Source: a virus. From it: DNA of 35,388 nucleotides. The translations under genes were made by a program, and so were the position numbers. Shown here piece after piece: positions 20,788-29,128 of this stretch (position 1 is its first letter; every line of letters begins with the position of its first letter). The notes beneath the pieces were generated by a model that was given only the letters and a program-made list of their open reading frames with translations, was not told the DNA's origin and searched no databases. The stretch spans positions 1 through 35,388 of IMG/VR virus record IMGVR_UViG_3300037264_004781. One strand, 5' to 3'.

Positions 20788-22043
20788 AGCGTGTGTTGGC
20801 CGCGTTTCGTCTGCTGACGCCCAAGCAGCATAAGCTCGGCCCGCTCCGCATCTCCGCAGATTACGATGTTCCGGCCGAGGGCATCGGCGACTTTCTCGAC
20901 GCCAGTTACATCGCCGTCGAGAAGCTCCGCGCCTTCGGTTTCCGCGACAAAGACTTTGGCGGAGCGATTAAAGTCGTCCATCGTGAACCCGGAGAACGCG
21001 CCAATGGTCGCTATACGCCAGAGAGCGACGAGTCAAAAATCTTCTACCCTCAGGTAAGAGGGGCACCCGATTGGTTGTGGACTATTGTCCACGAGCTTGC
21101 GCATCGCATCTGGTACAAGCTCCTCTCTAAGGACGCCAAAGAGGTTTGGACCGTCATCGCAAACAGCATGGGGAAACCGATCCCGCCCAGTGCTGCCGAT
21201 GCGATTACACGGCTGGTCGCTAAGCACCCGGACCGACAGAACTTATGGTTCTTCTTCAAGAAGCACTTTGGACCAGACCTTGAGGCGTTCAAGGCTTGGC
21301 TCCAGACCAAGCGTGTGTCTAATGAGTTTCCGACCGACTACTCGAACGCCGATCCGGCTGAGTCCTTCGCTGAAGTCATGGCCGATACGATCCTAGGTCG
21401 CGGCCGGATCGGACTCAGGATGCAGCGATCCGGTTCGACTATGAAGAAGGTTCTCCTGAGTCTAGTCGCGCCGTTCAGGAATCGTGAGATCTCTGAGGAC
21501 TCGTTGTTGGAGCAGGGTGACGAGAACTTCCTGCAGTCCCAGATCGACCTACCGAGTGTGGCTGGGCCGCTCAGTAAATGGGTCGCCGATAATCTCGCTG
21601 AATCGATGATCGAGCGAGTCGAACGGCGGCCGCACGTCACCTTGGTCTACGGTCTAGATCGACAGGACCAACAGCTCATAGCCGAAGCCGGCGCCGATTA
21701 CGGGCGGCCTATCAGGGTCTCGCTAGGAGCCATGAACTTCTTCGACGCACCCGATCACGACGTGCTTTACATCGAGATCGTGAGCGAGGGCCTGCTAGGG
21801 CTCCGGCGCGCGCTTTTGAAGTTGCCGCATACCCGTAGTCAAACACACGACGACTATATCCCTCACATGACAGTCGCCTACCTGAAGAAGGGTAAGGCTG
21901 CGCGCTTTAAGGGCACAACGCCGTTGCGCGCTGTGGCGTCCCGAGACGGGTTCTCTGTGATCGACGCTATCGGAACAGAGATCTTCATTCCGACCGTTGT
22001 TGAGCAAGCGGCGGCTAGCCCGATCCTACTTGCCGATCGATAA
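20784..22043 (+). CDS. Zincin metallopeptidase-like domain fused to a 2H phosphoesterase domain
   Basis: Two catalytic modules are visible in 419 residues. At residues 103-107 HELAH is the HExxH zinc site, with ESFAE at 193-197 able to supply a third Glu ligand, giving a gluzincin-like arrangement. At 284-286 HVT and at 361-363 HMT are the two HxT motifs of 2H phosphoesterases (LigT/2',5'-RNA ligase-like), each on a hydrophobic strand and about 75 residues apart, as expected for that fold. Substrates are unknown; 2H enzymes can cleave cyclic nucleotides or 2',5'-linked oligonucleotides, an anti-defence role in some viruses. The gene lies shortly upstream of the portal, so virion maturation is also possible. 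GTG 20784 overlaps the previous stop, with GAGGAAG upstream. Confidence 0.75.
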   Translation: MKRVLAAFRLLTPKQHKLGPLRISADYDVPAEGIGDFLDASYIAVEKLRAFGFRDKDFGGAIKVVHREPGERANGRYTPESDESKIFYPQVRGAPDWLWTIVHELAHRIWYKLLSKDAKEVWTVIANSMGKPIPPSAADAITRLVAKHPDRQNLWFFFKKHFGPDLEAFKAWLQTKRVSNEFPTDYSNADPAESFAEVMADTILGRGRIGLRMQRSGSTMKKVLLSLVAPFRNREISEDSLLEQGDENFLQSQIDLPSVAGPLSKWVADNLAESMIERVERRPHVTLVYGLDRQDQQLIAEAGADYGRPIRVSLGAMNFFDAPDHDVLYIEIVSEGLLGLRRALLKLPHTRSQTHDDYIPHMTVAYLKKGKAARFKGTTPLRAVASRDGFSVIDAIGTEIFIPTVVEQAAASPILLADR

Positions 22044-22058
22044 TAGGCTGAGGTGTGT

Positions 22059-22772
22059 ATGGGTCTTCGCGGCGACATGAAGATCGAGACGGCTTCTGGT
22101 CCGATCTCCGTTTCCGAACTTGCCAGACGCTGCGAGTCGAGCCAAGGCCTCTCCGTTCCGGTCTTCGTTTGGACCGGAACGCGATTCTATGTAGCCAAGG
22201 CTTCAGACTTCAGAACGATGGGACAAGAACAGCTCTTTATAGTCGAACTAGATAGCGGCGACAGGCTGTATGTGTCAGCCAGTTCAAGCTTTGTGATGCT
22301 TAACCGCACCACGAAGTTGCCTCCCGAACTCGTTGACGGCGATAGCCTTCTACCACTCTACACCAGTGAAGACGCGCACGGTTACCCGACCTATAAAGAG
22401 CCAGGGACAACGCAACCTAATAAGTTCTCAAGACTTGTGGCTGAGTGGAAGACGGGGCAGAAACTACCCTCCGGTACGTTCGTCGAGCACATCGACAACA
22501 ACCGAAAGAACTACCACCCTGATAACCTGCAGATTACACAGAACATCGCCAAGGCGTCTAAGTCTAGATCTTATGGCATCATACGGGCTGTCGAGGCTGC
22601 TCAAGAGCTGTTCGACGAATACGACCAGCTGGGCTCTAACTCAGCGAGTATCATCCTTAAGCCCAATCACCGAGTGCTCTCAGTGGAGGTGGGCCACCTG
22701 GAGGACGTTTTCACGGCAACAATAGATACGGCAGATACGGTTGCTGTTTCTGGCGTTTTCCTTAAGATATGA
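22059..22772 (+). CDS. Freestanding Hint-HNH protein derived from an intein
   Basis: The 237-residue protein has the layout of an intein but is not inserted in any host protein. A Hint-like N-half (PVFVWTGTRFYVA, LFIVELDSGDRLYVS, GDSLLPLY) leads to an HNH-like core (FVEHIDNNRKN, HPDNLQI), then a C-half (HRVLSVEVGHLEDVF, AVSGVF). GDSLLPLY and the C-half closely mirror portal inteins 3 and 4. The N-terminal Cys is absent, the block-B His is replaced (SASSSF), and the end reads GVFLKI instead of VHN, so splicing should be impossible. It probably acts as a freestanding homing endonuclease next to the intein-rich portal gene. ATG 22059 has GAGG five bases upstream. Confidence 0.8.
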   Translation: MGLRGDMKIETASGPISVSELARRCESSQGLSVPVFVWTGTRFYVAKASDFRTMGQEQLFIVELDSGDRLYVSASSSFVMLNRTTKLPPELVDGDSLLPLYTSEDAHGYPTYKEPGTTQPNKFSRLVAEWKTGQKLPSGTFVEHIDNNRKNYHPDNLQITQNIAKASKSRSYGIIRAVEAAQELFDEYDQLGSNSASIILKPNHRVLSVEVGHLEDVFTATIDTADTVAVSGVFLKI

Positions 22773-22821
22773 AGTTGGTAGACTATAGGTTTAGATTACC
22801 GAAGTCGGACTGAGGTTAACC

Positions 22822-25800
22822 GTGGGTCTAAGAGACGACGCTATTACGTTCCTACGCCAAGTGTTCGGCCGCGAACGCGCCGAACGCGAGAGGGCGGAGT
22901 CTCCCTCAGCCGAAGCTGAACGAAACCTACCGTCTTCGATTTTCAGTGTTTGGGGACGTGAAGACGTCGGCGGTCTACTCACCGTCTCTCAGAACTTGAT
23001 GGATAAGTTCGCCGACTGCGAACAGATGGATGAGTACCCAGACATTAACTGTTTAGCGGGCGATACGAAGGTCTATATCGCTGAAGGCTCAGTGATTAAA
23101 CCGGCCGCGATTCATGATCTGGCCGCTGAGGGCGGCGGCTACCAGATCCTTGCTTACGACCTGGAGACCTCCAAGCTCGTCCTCGTGCAAGGCGAAAACC
23201 CCAGACTCACGGCCAATAACATCCCGGTCATTGCTATCAAGCTGAGCAACGGCGAGACGATTAAGTGCACGAAGGACCACAAGTTCCTCAAGCATGGCAC
23301 TGGCTACGTGAACGCCGAACTGCTTAAGAAGGACGACAAGATCGTCTCTTCGTGGGCCGGTTTCAGCACGTCTCAACTCAGCATCTTCTCCTACCCGGCG
23401 GCCCACTACGTCACCGTGGTGGAGAACCCGTCTGAGGCAGGAGTGACTGACGTTTACGATGTCACGACGAAGACGCACAACTTCGTCGCTAACGGCGTTG
23501 TGGTTCATAATAGCGCCAACCACTACTTCACGAACGACGCGACGCAGCCTGACATTGACACTGGTCGAACTGTCTGGGTCCACTCGAATGACCACGCGCT
23601 AAAGGAGCTTGCGGAAACACTGCTCCATAAGCGGCTCAAGATCGAGGACGAGATCTGGAGCATCGTCTACACGACCGTCAAATACGGAAACGACTACGAG
23701 GAAGTCCTAGTCACCGAGAACGGCGTAATCGGCCTCAACGCGCTCCCCGTTCCGACGATGCGCCGTGTCGAGCAGGCTAACGGCTCTCTGATCGGCTACG
23801 TCCAAGACATCACAGGTAAGTTCACTCAAGACGCGGCCGACCTTCGCGGCATGCTTGCTGGGCAGACAAAGATCCCGGATCACGTTGCGCTCTTCGAGGA
23901 GTGGCAAGTCCTTCACACGCGGCTCCGTGGTACGACTCGTCGGTCTCCTTACGGTGTGAGTATTAGTGACGGCGCTCGCTGGATCTGGAAGCGTCTTGTT
24001 CTTCTCGAAGATGCAATGCTCATCTATAAGCTCTGCCTGCGCGGAGACTCGCAGATCTGGACACCTGGTGGTCGCAAGGCCATCAAGGACCTCAATGAGG
24101 GCGACGAGGTTTACTCATACACCACAGAAGACAAACTCAAGAAGACAAAGGTCGTCTACAAGAAGCACAACGGTCAGGACCAAATTTATCGTGTCCATAG
24201 CGACCATCGTGAGATCTTTGCCAACAAGACGCACCCCGTTTTGGTGGAGCGAATTGTCGGGCATGGTAGTGGTAAACCACGCGCCCGTATTGTTGAGTAT
24301 GTTGAGGTCCAGAACCTGATTCCAGGCGTTCACAGCTTTATGACACCGAAGAAGAACACCAACGACTGGGAAGAGATTCGACTCAAGAGACCAGAGCTTC
24401 ATACTAAGGCAACGCTCACACCACGACCTGAACTTCAGGAAATGGTTACAGCATACGCTGTCTCTAAGAAAATAAATCATGGTGGGAGCGGCTACCGCCG
24501 TATCAAGGAATTCCTGGGCGGCCATCGCGAGATCAAGACAGAGACTGTAATGGCGATGCTGAAGGGTTCCGGTTACACAGCTGAAGACTTGACGGTGAAA
24601 GAGCACTGGTCTGGAGCGCATGGTGACGTTGTAAGAGATGTCACCATTCCTGAATTCGTGGATGAGGACTTTGCCCAGTGGTTCGGCTTCATGCTCGGCG
24701 ATGGTTATATCACCACAAGGCATCAGACTGATGGGTTCGTTACCACTAACGAGGTTGGGTTCTCGTTGGGTGACGATACGACCACCAACGAGAAGTATAA
24801 GAAGCTATTTGAGAAGTATGTTCCACACGTCAAGTTGGTTGGCGATTCAGGTGGCAGGCTTGGTGCATATAGCTTCATATCTTGTAAGTTTGCCGAGTTC
24901 ATGTTGATGAATGGGTTCATTCAAGGCGCGCACAACAAACGCCTACCTGAGTGGATCTACAGGGCTAAGCCATCCATCAAGCTGGCCCTTATTCGTGGAC
25001 TCGCTGATGCTGACGCCCACATCAAACCCCGTAAGAACGGACGGAAGATCAGATACGAATGCGCTCGTTTCGAGATGTGCAATAGAGCGCTTCTCGAAGA
25101 CGTCCGTGAGTTGGCTATGCAACTCGGATTGGTGACTACGTTTGTCAGGTCGCGTGTCCGCAAGGGTGGACGGACTATCGAGGGTCACAAGAAGCCTCTT
25201 CCGACAACGACGGCTTATCAGCTCGACATATCATTTAAGTCTCAACCCATCTCTGAGCGGATCCGGGGCGTAACCACAATCAACAATGATGATATCTGGG
25301 ACATTGGCGTTGAGGCTGATGAGCACAACTTCATTGCCAATGGCGTGTGTCTGCATAACACAAGAGCCCCTGCAAGGTTTGCATTTTATATCGACGTTAC
25401 CGATATTCCTGGCGATAAGGTTGAATCCTTCCTAAGAAAAGCAAAGCAAGACCTGCGTAAACAGAAGATGGTAAACCCGCGTTGCCTCACCGCTGAGACG
25501 CCAGTGACCTGCCTCGACGGCAAGGACCGCTCTATGCGAGAGCTGGCTGAGGAAGTGCCGAAGCTGGCCGCCGAGGGGAAGCACCACTACGTGTTCTCCT
25601 ACGATGTTGAACGGAATCGAGTCGTTCCAGGCAAGATCGTGGGTGCGGCGCTCTCAGGTCAGAAGAAGCCTGTGTATCGCGTCCTACTCGACAACGGAGC
25701 CATCGTTCGCTGCACCGGCGATCATCCGTTCTTGCTCCGCAATGGAACCTACAAGCAGGCGCAGGATCTAGTGCGCGGTGAGTCTCTAATGCCGCTTTAT

Positions 25801-28353
25801 CTCTCAAGAAATAGTGGGGACGCGCAGAGTTGGACGTTCAACGACCCTGGTCTCCATCAGACTATTACCACCGATCAGATGTTGATAAATCAGCACAGCG
25901 ATAATAACCAAATACTGTCGATGATGGAGCAGAGGCTTCATCAGAGCCCCGACATGACCTATAAAGCGATGATCTCCTGGCTTAATTTGCAGAGTGATTT
26001 CAAAGCGCTGCATGGCTGGCTTGATAGAGAGGGGTTCTTCGCCATTCTCAACAGTCGTGGCCTCCCCAACTTTGAGGCTTTTCGTCAGCAAACCATCCGT
26101 CTTTCTCCTGTTGGTCAATCCAATCACAACGTTATTAGTGTCACTCCGGATGGTCTCGAAGACGTCTACGATCTCACTGTTGAGCGCTACCACAACTTTG
26201 CGCTCACTGCCGGCGTGTTCGTCCATAACACTCAGCGCCTTGATATGAGATTTAATCCAATGGACAACAGCGAAGACTTCTTCATCGCTGTTCGTGAGGG
26301 TCGTGAGCTGGCCCGCGTCGAGGTTCTGCAGGGTCCCGACTACCAGGCAACGGACGACGTCGACTACTTCGCCAGGAAGCTTCACGGCGTTCTGAAGGTG
26401 CCGCGCAGCTATCTTGGCCAGGACGACGCAGTCCCCGGGAAGTCGATTCTCTGTCTAACGGGAGATACCGAAGTTCCGCTACTCGATGGACGAACTAGAA
26501 CTCTTGAAGAGTTAACTGCCGAATATCATGCGGGTGGTGAATTCTACGTCTATTCCATAGGCCCAGACGGAAGTATTATTCCTGGAAGAGCACACACACC
26601 TAGACTGACTCGGCCCAACGCCGAAACGTTTGAAGTCACACTTGATAACGGCGAAGTTGTGAAGGCTACACCTGACCATCCGTTTATGATGCGAGATGGT
26701 TCTTATCGTAGGCTTGATGATCTTAAAGTGGGCGACAGTCTTATGCCGCTTTATCGACATGATTCAAAGGCCTCGCGAGACGGTATAGACGGCTACGACA
26801 TGGTTCTCGATCCAGTCGATGAATCATGGAAGTTTACGCACCGGCTTGCTGCTAAGCAGAAGTGGCCTGCGCGGGATCTCAAAAATGAAAGGCGTGTTGT
26901 TCACCACGTCGATTTCAACAAAAGGAATAACGATCCGAGAAACTTGTCAGATCCTCATATTGAAGAGCACCTTCAGATACACCGCGATCACTGCGACAAG
27001 ACTCTACGTCGACCAGAAGTTATTGCTAAGGCTATTGAAGCGTCCAAGTGGTGGACAGGCAGTGAGGAAAACAAGGCACAGTGCCGTCAGAACCTAGAAA
27101 CAGCGCGAGCGCCTGGTGGTGGCCAGGACGCATGGGTTAGGTCTGGTAGGCATCGAACTCTGAAGTCTCGGCAGATGACTGAGCAGTGGAGTGGCGATTC
27201 AAAGCTTCGGGCGCGGACAAAGACAGCTGAGTTCAGCCTCAGTTCTTCAGAGAAGATGAAAGAGTCGATCCGACTTGGAAAAATAAAGGTGCGAGGCTCT
27301 GACAATATCAGGTTCAGAACAGATGCAAGTTTTGCTCGGCTCGTAGATGTGGCTACGAGTTATCACTGCCAAACGATGAAAGACCTAATTAAGTGGACTG
27401 GTTATTCATCGGCCCTTATTTACCGATTGATTAAAGACGCTGGAACTTCTTATAAGGAGTTCGCCAATAACCATCTGGGCGGATTCAAGCCGGGACGGTG
27501 GGGCGGTAAGAATCACAAGATAGTAAGCATCAGACCGGCAGGGCGAGCAGATTGCTACGACTTTGTCGTTGACGACGTTCATAACTACGCGCTTAACGCT
27601 GGAGTCTTTGTCCACAATAGCAATGAGGACGTCAGGGCCGCGCGCGTAACAATGGGCGTTCAGCGCGAAGTGCGGAACAGCATCCGACGGCTCGTCCAGA
27701 TCGACCTCGCAGCCCGTGGCATCGACCCGTTCAAGCATGACCTTCAAGTGATGATGACGGTCCCGTCTGGTATCTATGAACTTGCTCACATGGAGGTCAA
27801 GAACGCTCGCGCCGACTTTGCCGGCCGCATTCAGCCCTTCGTCTCCAAGCGCTATATCCAGAAAGTCGTTTTCAAGATGAGCGATGAGGAGATCGATATC
27901 CTGGAGAAGGAAATCAAGAAGGAGCAAGAGGAGCAGGCGGCTCAACAGCAGCAGCAGCAGCAGGGCGGCGCTCCGGGTGGCGCGGCGCCTGGCCCACTTC
28001 AGATGCCGGACACCTCTGGAGCTTTGACTGGAGCGCCGGGCGCGGCGGCCCCGCCTCCTGGTAGCCCAGACATCGGGCCGCCCCCTGGCACCGCTGGCCG
28101 GCCCAACACAGCCGGCGAGTGGAAGAACTTCGACAACGCGCGGCGCCTAGAAGAGAGGAAGGAGAAGCTCTCCGAGAAGCGCCATGACGAGATTATGGAC
28201 ACGTTGGTTAAGGTCGTGTCGACCGACCGCGCGTTCGCGTCGCGCCTCAACCAGACGAACGCCTTCCTGCAAGAGTTCCGGCACACGGCGTTCGCAAAGA
28301 ACGGCAACGGGTCTGTTGTCGCGGCCCCGCGCGGTCGCGGGCACAAGAAGTAA
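22822..28353 (+). CDS. T4 gp20-like portal protein carrying four inteins
   Basis: The 1843-residue precursor loses inteins at residues 77-230, 405-846, 888-1136 and 1211-1599 to give about 609 residues. Extein segments match T4-type portals: an N-terminal DEYPDIN/SANHYFTND, YKL/TRAPARFAFYIDVTDIPGDK, RFNPMDNSEDFFIAVR, and DVDYFARKLHGVLKVPRSYLG, with SNEDVRAARV after the last intein. Twelve copies should form the head vertex ring through which DNA enters. The C-terminus adds a Glu/Gln-rich helix with seven consecutive Gln, a Gly/Pro/Ala linker and a charged helix, longer than usual. GTG 22822 has a weak GAGG. All four insertions lie in conserved portal segments. Confidence 0.93.
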   Translation: MGLRDDAITFLRQVFGRERAERERAESPSAEAERNLPSSIFSVWGREDVGGLLTVSQNLMDKFADCEQMDEYPDINCLAGDTKVYIAEGSVIKPAAIHDLAAEGGGYQILAYDLETSKLVLVQGENPRLTANNIPVIAIKLSNGETIKCTKDHKFLKHGTGYVNAELLKKDDKIVSSWAGFSTSQLSIFSYPAAHYVTVVENPSEAGVTDVYDVTTKTHNFVANGVVVHNSANHYFTNDATQPDIDTGRTVWVHSNDHALKELAETLLHKRLKIEDEIWSIVYTTVKYGNDYEEVLVTENGVIGLNALPVPTMRRVEQANGSLIGYVQDITGKFTQDAADLRGMLAGQTKIPDHVALFEEWQVLHTRLRGTTRRSPYGVSISDGARWIWKRLVLLEDAMLIYKLCLRGDSQIWTPGGRKAIKDLNEGDEVYSYTTEDKLKKTKVVYKKHNGQDQIYRVHSDHREIFANKTHPVLVERIVGHGSGKPRARIVEYVEVQNLIPGVHSFMTPKKNTNDWEEIRLKRPELHTKATLTPRPELQEMVTAYAVSKKINHGGSGYRRIKEFLGGHREIKTETVMAMLKGSGYTAEDLTVKEHWSGAHGDVVRDVTIPEFVDEDFAQWFGFMLGDGYITTRHQTDGFVTTNEVGFSLGDDTTTNEKYKKLFEKYVPHVKLVGDSGGRLGAYSFISCKFAEFMLMNGFIQGAHNKRLPEWIYRAKPSIKLALIRGLADADAHIKPRKNGRKIRYECARFEMCNRALLEDVRELAMQLGLVTTFVRSRVRKGGRTIEGHKKPLPTTTAYQLDISFKSQPISERIRGVTTINNDDIWDIGVEADEHNFIANGVCLHNTRAPARFAFYIDVTDIPGDKVESFLRKAKQDLRKQKMVNPRCLTAETPVTCLDGKDRSMRELAEEVPKLAAEGKHHYVFSYDVERNRVVPGKIVGAALSGQKKPVYRVLLDNGAIVRCTGDHPFLLRNGTYKQAQDLVRGESLMPLYLSRNSGDAQSWTFNDPGLHQTITTDQMLINQHSDNNQILSMMEQRLHQSPDMTYKAMISWLNLQSDFKALHGWLDREGFFAILNSRGLPNFEAFRQQTIRLSPVGQSNHNVISVTPDGLEDVYDLTVERYHNFALTAGVFVHNTQRLDMRFNPMDNSEDFFIAVREGRELARVEVLQGPDYQATDDVDYFARKLHGVLKVPRSYLGQDDAVPGKSILCLTGDTEVPLLDGRTRTLEELTAEYHAGGEFYVYSIGPDGSIIPGRAHTPRLTRPNAETFEVTLDNGEVVKATPDHPFMMRDGSYRRLDDLKVGDSLMPLYRHDSKASRDGIDGYDMVLDPVDESWKFTHRLAAKQKWPARDLKNERRVVHHVDFNKRNNDPRNLSDPHIEEHLQIHRDHCDKTLRRPEVIAKAIEASKWWTGSEENKAQCRQNLETARAPGGGQDAWVRSGRHRTLKSRQMTEQWSGDSKLRARTKTAEFSLSSSEKMKESIRLGKIKVRGSDNIRFRTDASFARLVDVATSYHCQTMKDLIKWTGYSSALIYRLIKDAGTSYKEFANNHLGGFKPGRWGGKNHKIVSIRPAGRADCYDFVVDDVHNYALNAGVFVHNSNEDVRAARVTMGVQREVRNSIRRLVQIDLAARGIDPFKHDLQVMMTVPSGIYELAHMEVKNARADFAGRIQPFVSKRYIQKVVFKMSDEEIDILEKEIKKEQEEQAAQQQQQQQGGAPGGAAPGPLQMPDTSGALTGAPGAAAPPPGSPDIGPPPGTAGRPNTAGEWKNFDNARRLEERKEKLSEKRHDEIMDTLVKVVSTDRAFASRLNQTNAFLQEFRHTAFAKNGNGSVVAAPRGRGHKK
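23050..23511 (+). mobile_element. Portal intein 1, mini-intein
   Basis: The 154-residue intein begins CLAGDTKV, has CTKDHKFL as block B, and ends FVANGVVVHN with Ser +1. The size and absence of any LAGLIDADG or HNH motif show a splicing-only mini-intein that has lost or never had an endonuclease. Confidence 0.95.
24034..25359 (+). mobile_element. Portal intein 2, LAGLIDADG type
   Basis: The 442-residue intein begins CLRGDSQIW and ends FIANGVCLHN with Thr +1. LAGLIDADG motifs appear as FGFMLGDGY and IRGLADADA. It splits the conserved YKL/TRAP segment of the portal. Its codons look more AT-rich than those of the flanking exteins. Confidence 0.95.
25483..26229 (+). mobile_element. Portal intein 3 with unrecognised or decayed insert
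   Basis: The 249-residue intein begins CLTAETPV, has CTGDHPFLL as block B, and ends ALTAGVFVHN with Thr +1. About 100 residues between the splicing blocks contain no clear HNH or LAGLIDADG motif, suggesting a decayed endonuclease. ESLMPLY links it to intein 4 and to the freestanding gene at 22059. Confidence 0.93.
26452..27618 (+). mobile_element. Portal intein 4 with HNH endonuclease
   Basis: The 389-residue intein begins CLTGDTEV, has ATPDHPFMM as block B, and ends ALNAGVFVHN with Ser +1. HNH core VVHHVDFNKRNN then DPRNLSD. A helical DNA-binding-like stretch (MKDLIKWTGYSSALIYRLIK) follows near the end. It is the closest intact relative, by eye, of the freestanding Hint-HNH protein. Confidence 0.95.
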
Positions 28354-28358
28354 CTACG

Positions 28359-29090
28359 ATGCAGCTCTCGATCAAGAGTAACCACGCAGCTGTTCAAAAG
28401 GCGATCGATGGGTTGCCTCAGAAGGTCGGCGAAGCTGCTGAGTCGGCTGGAGCTGTATTGGCCGCAGAATTGGCGGCCAAAATCAGGTCCATGATTCCCA
28501 AAGAGGGCGGCTGGTTCGACGTCTATAGGCACGCCGTCGATTTCATCGAGATCAGTCCGACCGAGTGGGGTATCGCGGGCATCGCACAGCTGTCGTTCGA
28601 CCAAGTGGAAGCTGATAAGTCGCTACTTTGGTTCCAGGGCGGCGACGAGGGTGCTCAGATTCTGGGGCAATACAATCCGTGGGTGATCGATGCCCTTCCG
28701 TGCGTGGTCGGCGGTATCGCGTCAGACGTTCTAGTACGTCCAGCAAGTGAGTCAGAGGTCGACTTCCATCGAGAGAGGCTCCAGAGCGAGCACTCCTCGA
28801 TAAGCGCGATCCTTACTCGCGTCGGTAAGAAGGTTAGCGCCAGCGGTCTACCGACGATCAACGGCAGCGTCATGGCTGACATCGACTTTCTAACTCGACG
28901 GCTGGAGTTCGGACTTGGGGGATTCCCGAGGACACCGATTTGGGCCACAGTAGCAGGACACGTTCAGTCGATGACGGATGGAGCGGCCGTCACAAAGGCA
29001 TTCGATAATCAACTGAATGGCGACGGTCGGCCACCAGAAACAAAGCACAACTCGAAGACCGCTGCAGACATCAAACACGGCGCTCAGTAG
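28359..29090 (+). CDS. Probable virion or connector protein of unknown family (243 aa)
   Basis: The gene starts five bases after the portal stop, so it is almost certainly in the same late transcript. The N-terminus reads like small phage neck or tail-completion proteins (SIKSNHAAVQKAIDGLPQKVGEAAESAG), with an amphipathic helix rich in Ala. The rest has no recognisable motif. No membrane segment or signal is visible. A connector, tail terminator or minor structural role is inferred from position only. The convergent TnpB-like gene begins its 3' end 38 bases away. Confidence 0.65.
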   Translation: MQLSIKSNHAAVQKAIDGLPQKVGEAAESAGAVLAAELAAKIRSMIPKEGGWFDVYRHAVDFIEISPTEWGIAGIAQLSFDQVEADKSLLWFQGGDEGAQILGQYNPWVIDALPCVVGGIASDVLVRPASESEVDFHRERLQSEHSSISAILTRVGKKVSASGLPTINGSVMADIDFLTRRLEFGLGGFPRTPIWATVAGHVQSMTDGAAVTKAFDNQLNGDGRPPETKHNSKTAADIKHGAQ

Positions 29091-29106
29091 TAGTTTTTCG
29101 CCAGCT

Positions 29107-29128
29107 ATCCAAAGCTTACGCCTTGGAT
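29107..29128 (-). ncRNA. Hairpin abutting the TnpB-like stop, candidate guide-RNA scaffold end
   Basis: Directly after the TAA on the minus strand, ATCCAAGGC and GCTTTGGAT pair as a nine-base stem (one G-U) closed by a GTAA (GNRA-type) tetraloop. Read on the plus strand the G-U becomes an A-C mismatch, so the minus transcript folds better. TnpB guide RNAs normally start inside the tnpB 3' end and extend past it; this position fits. A simple terminator is the alternative, but no T tract follows on either strand. Confidence 0.35.
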
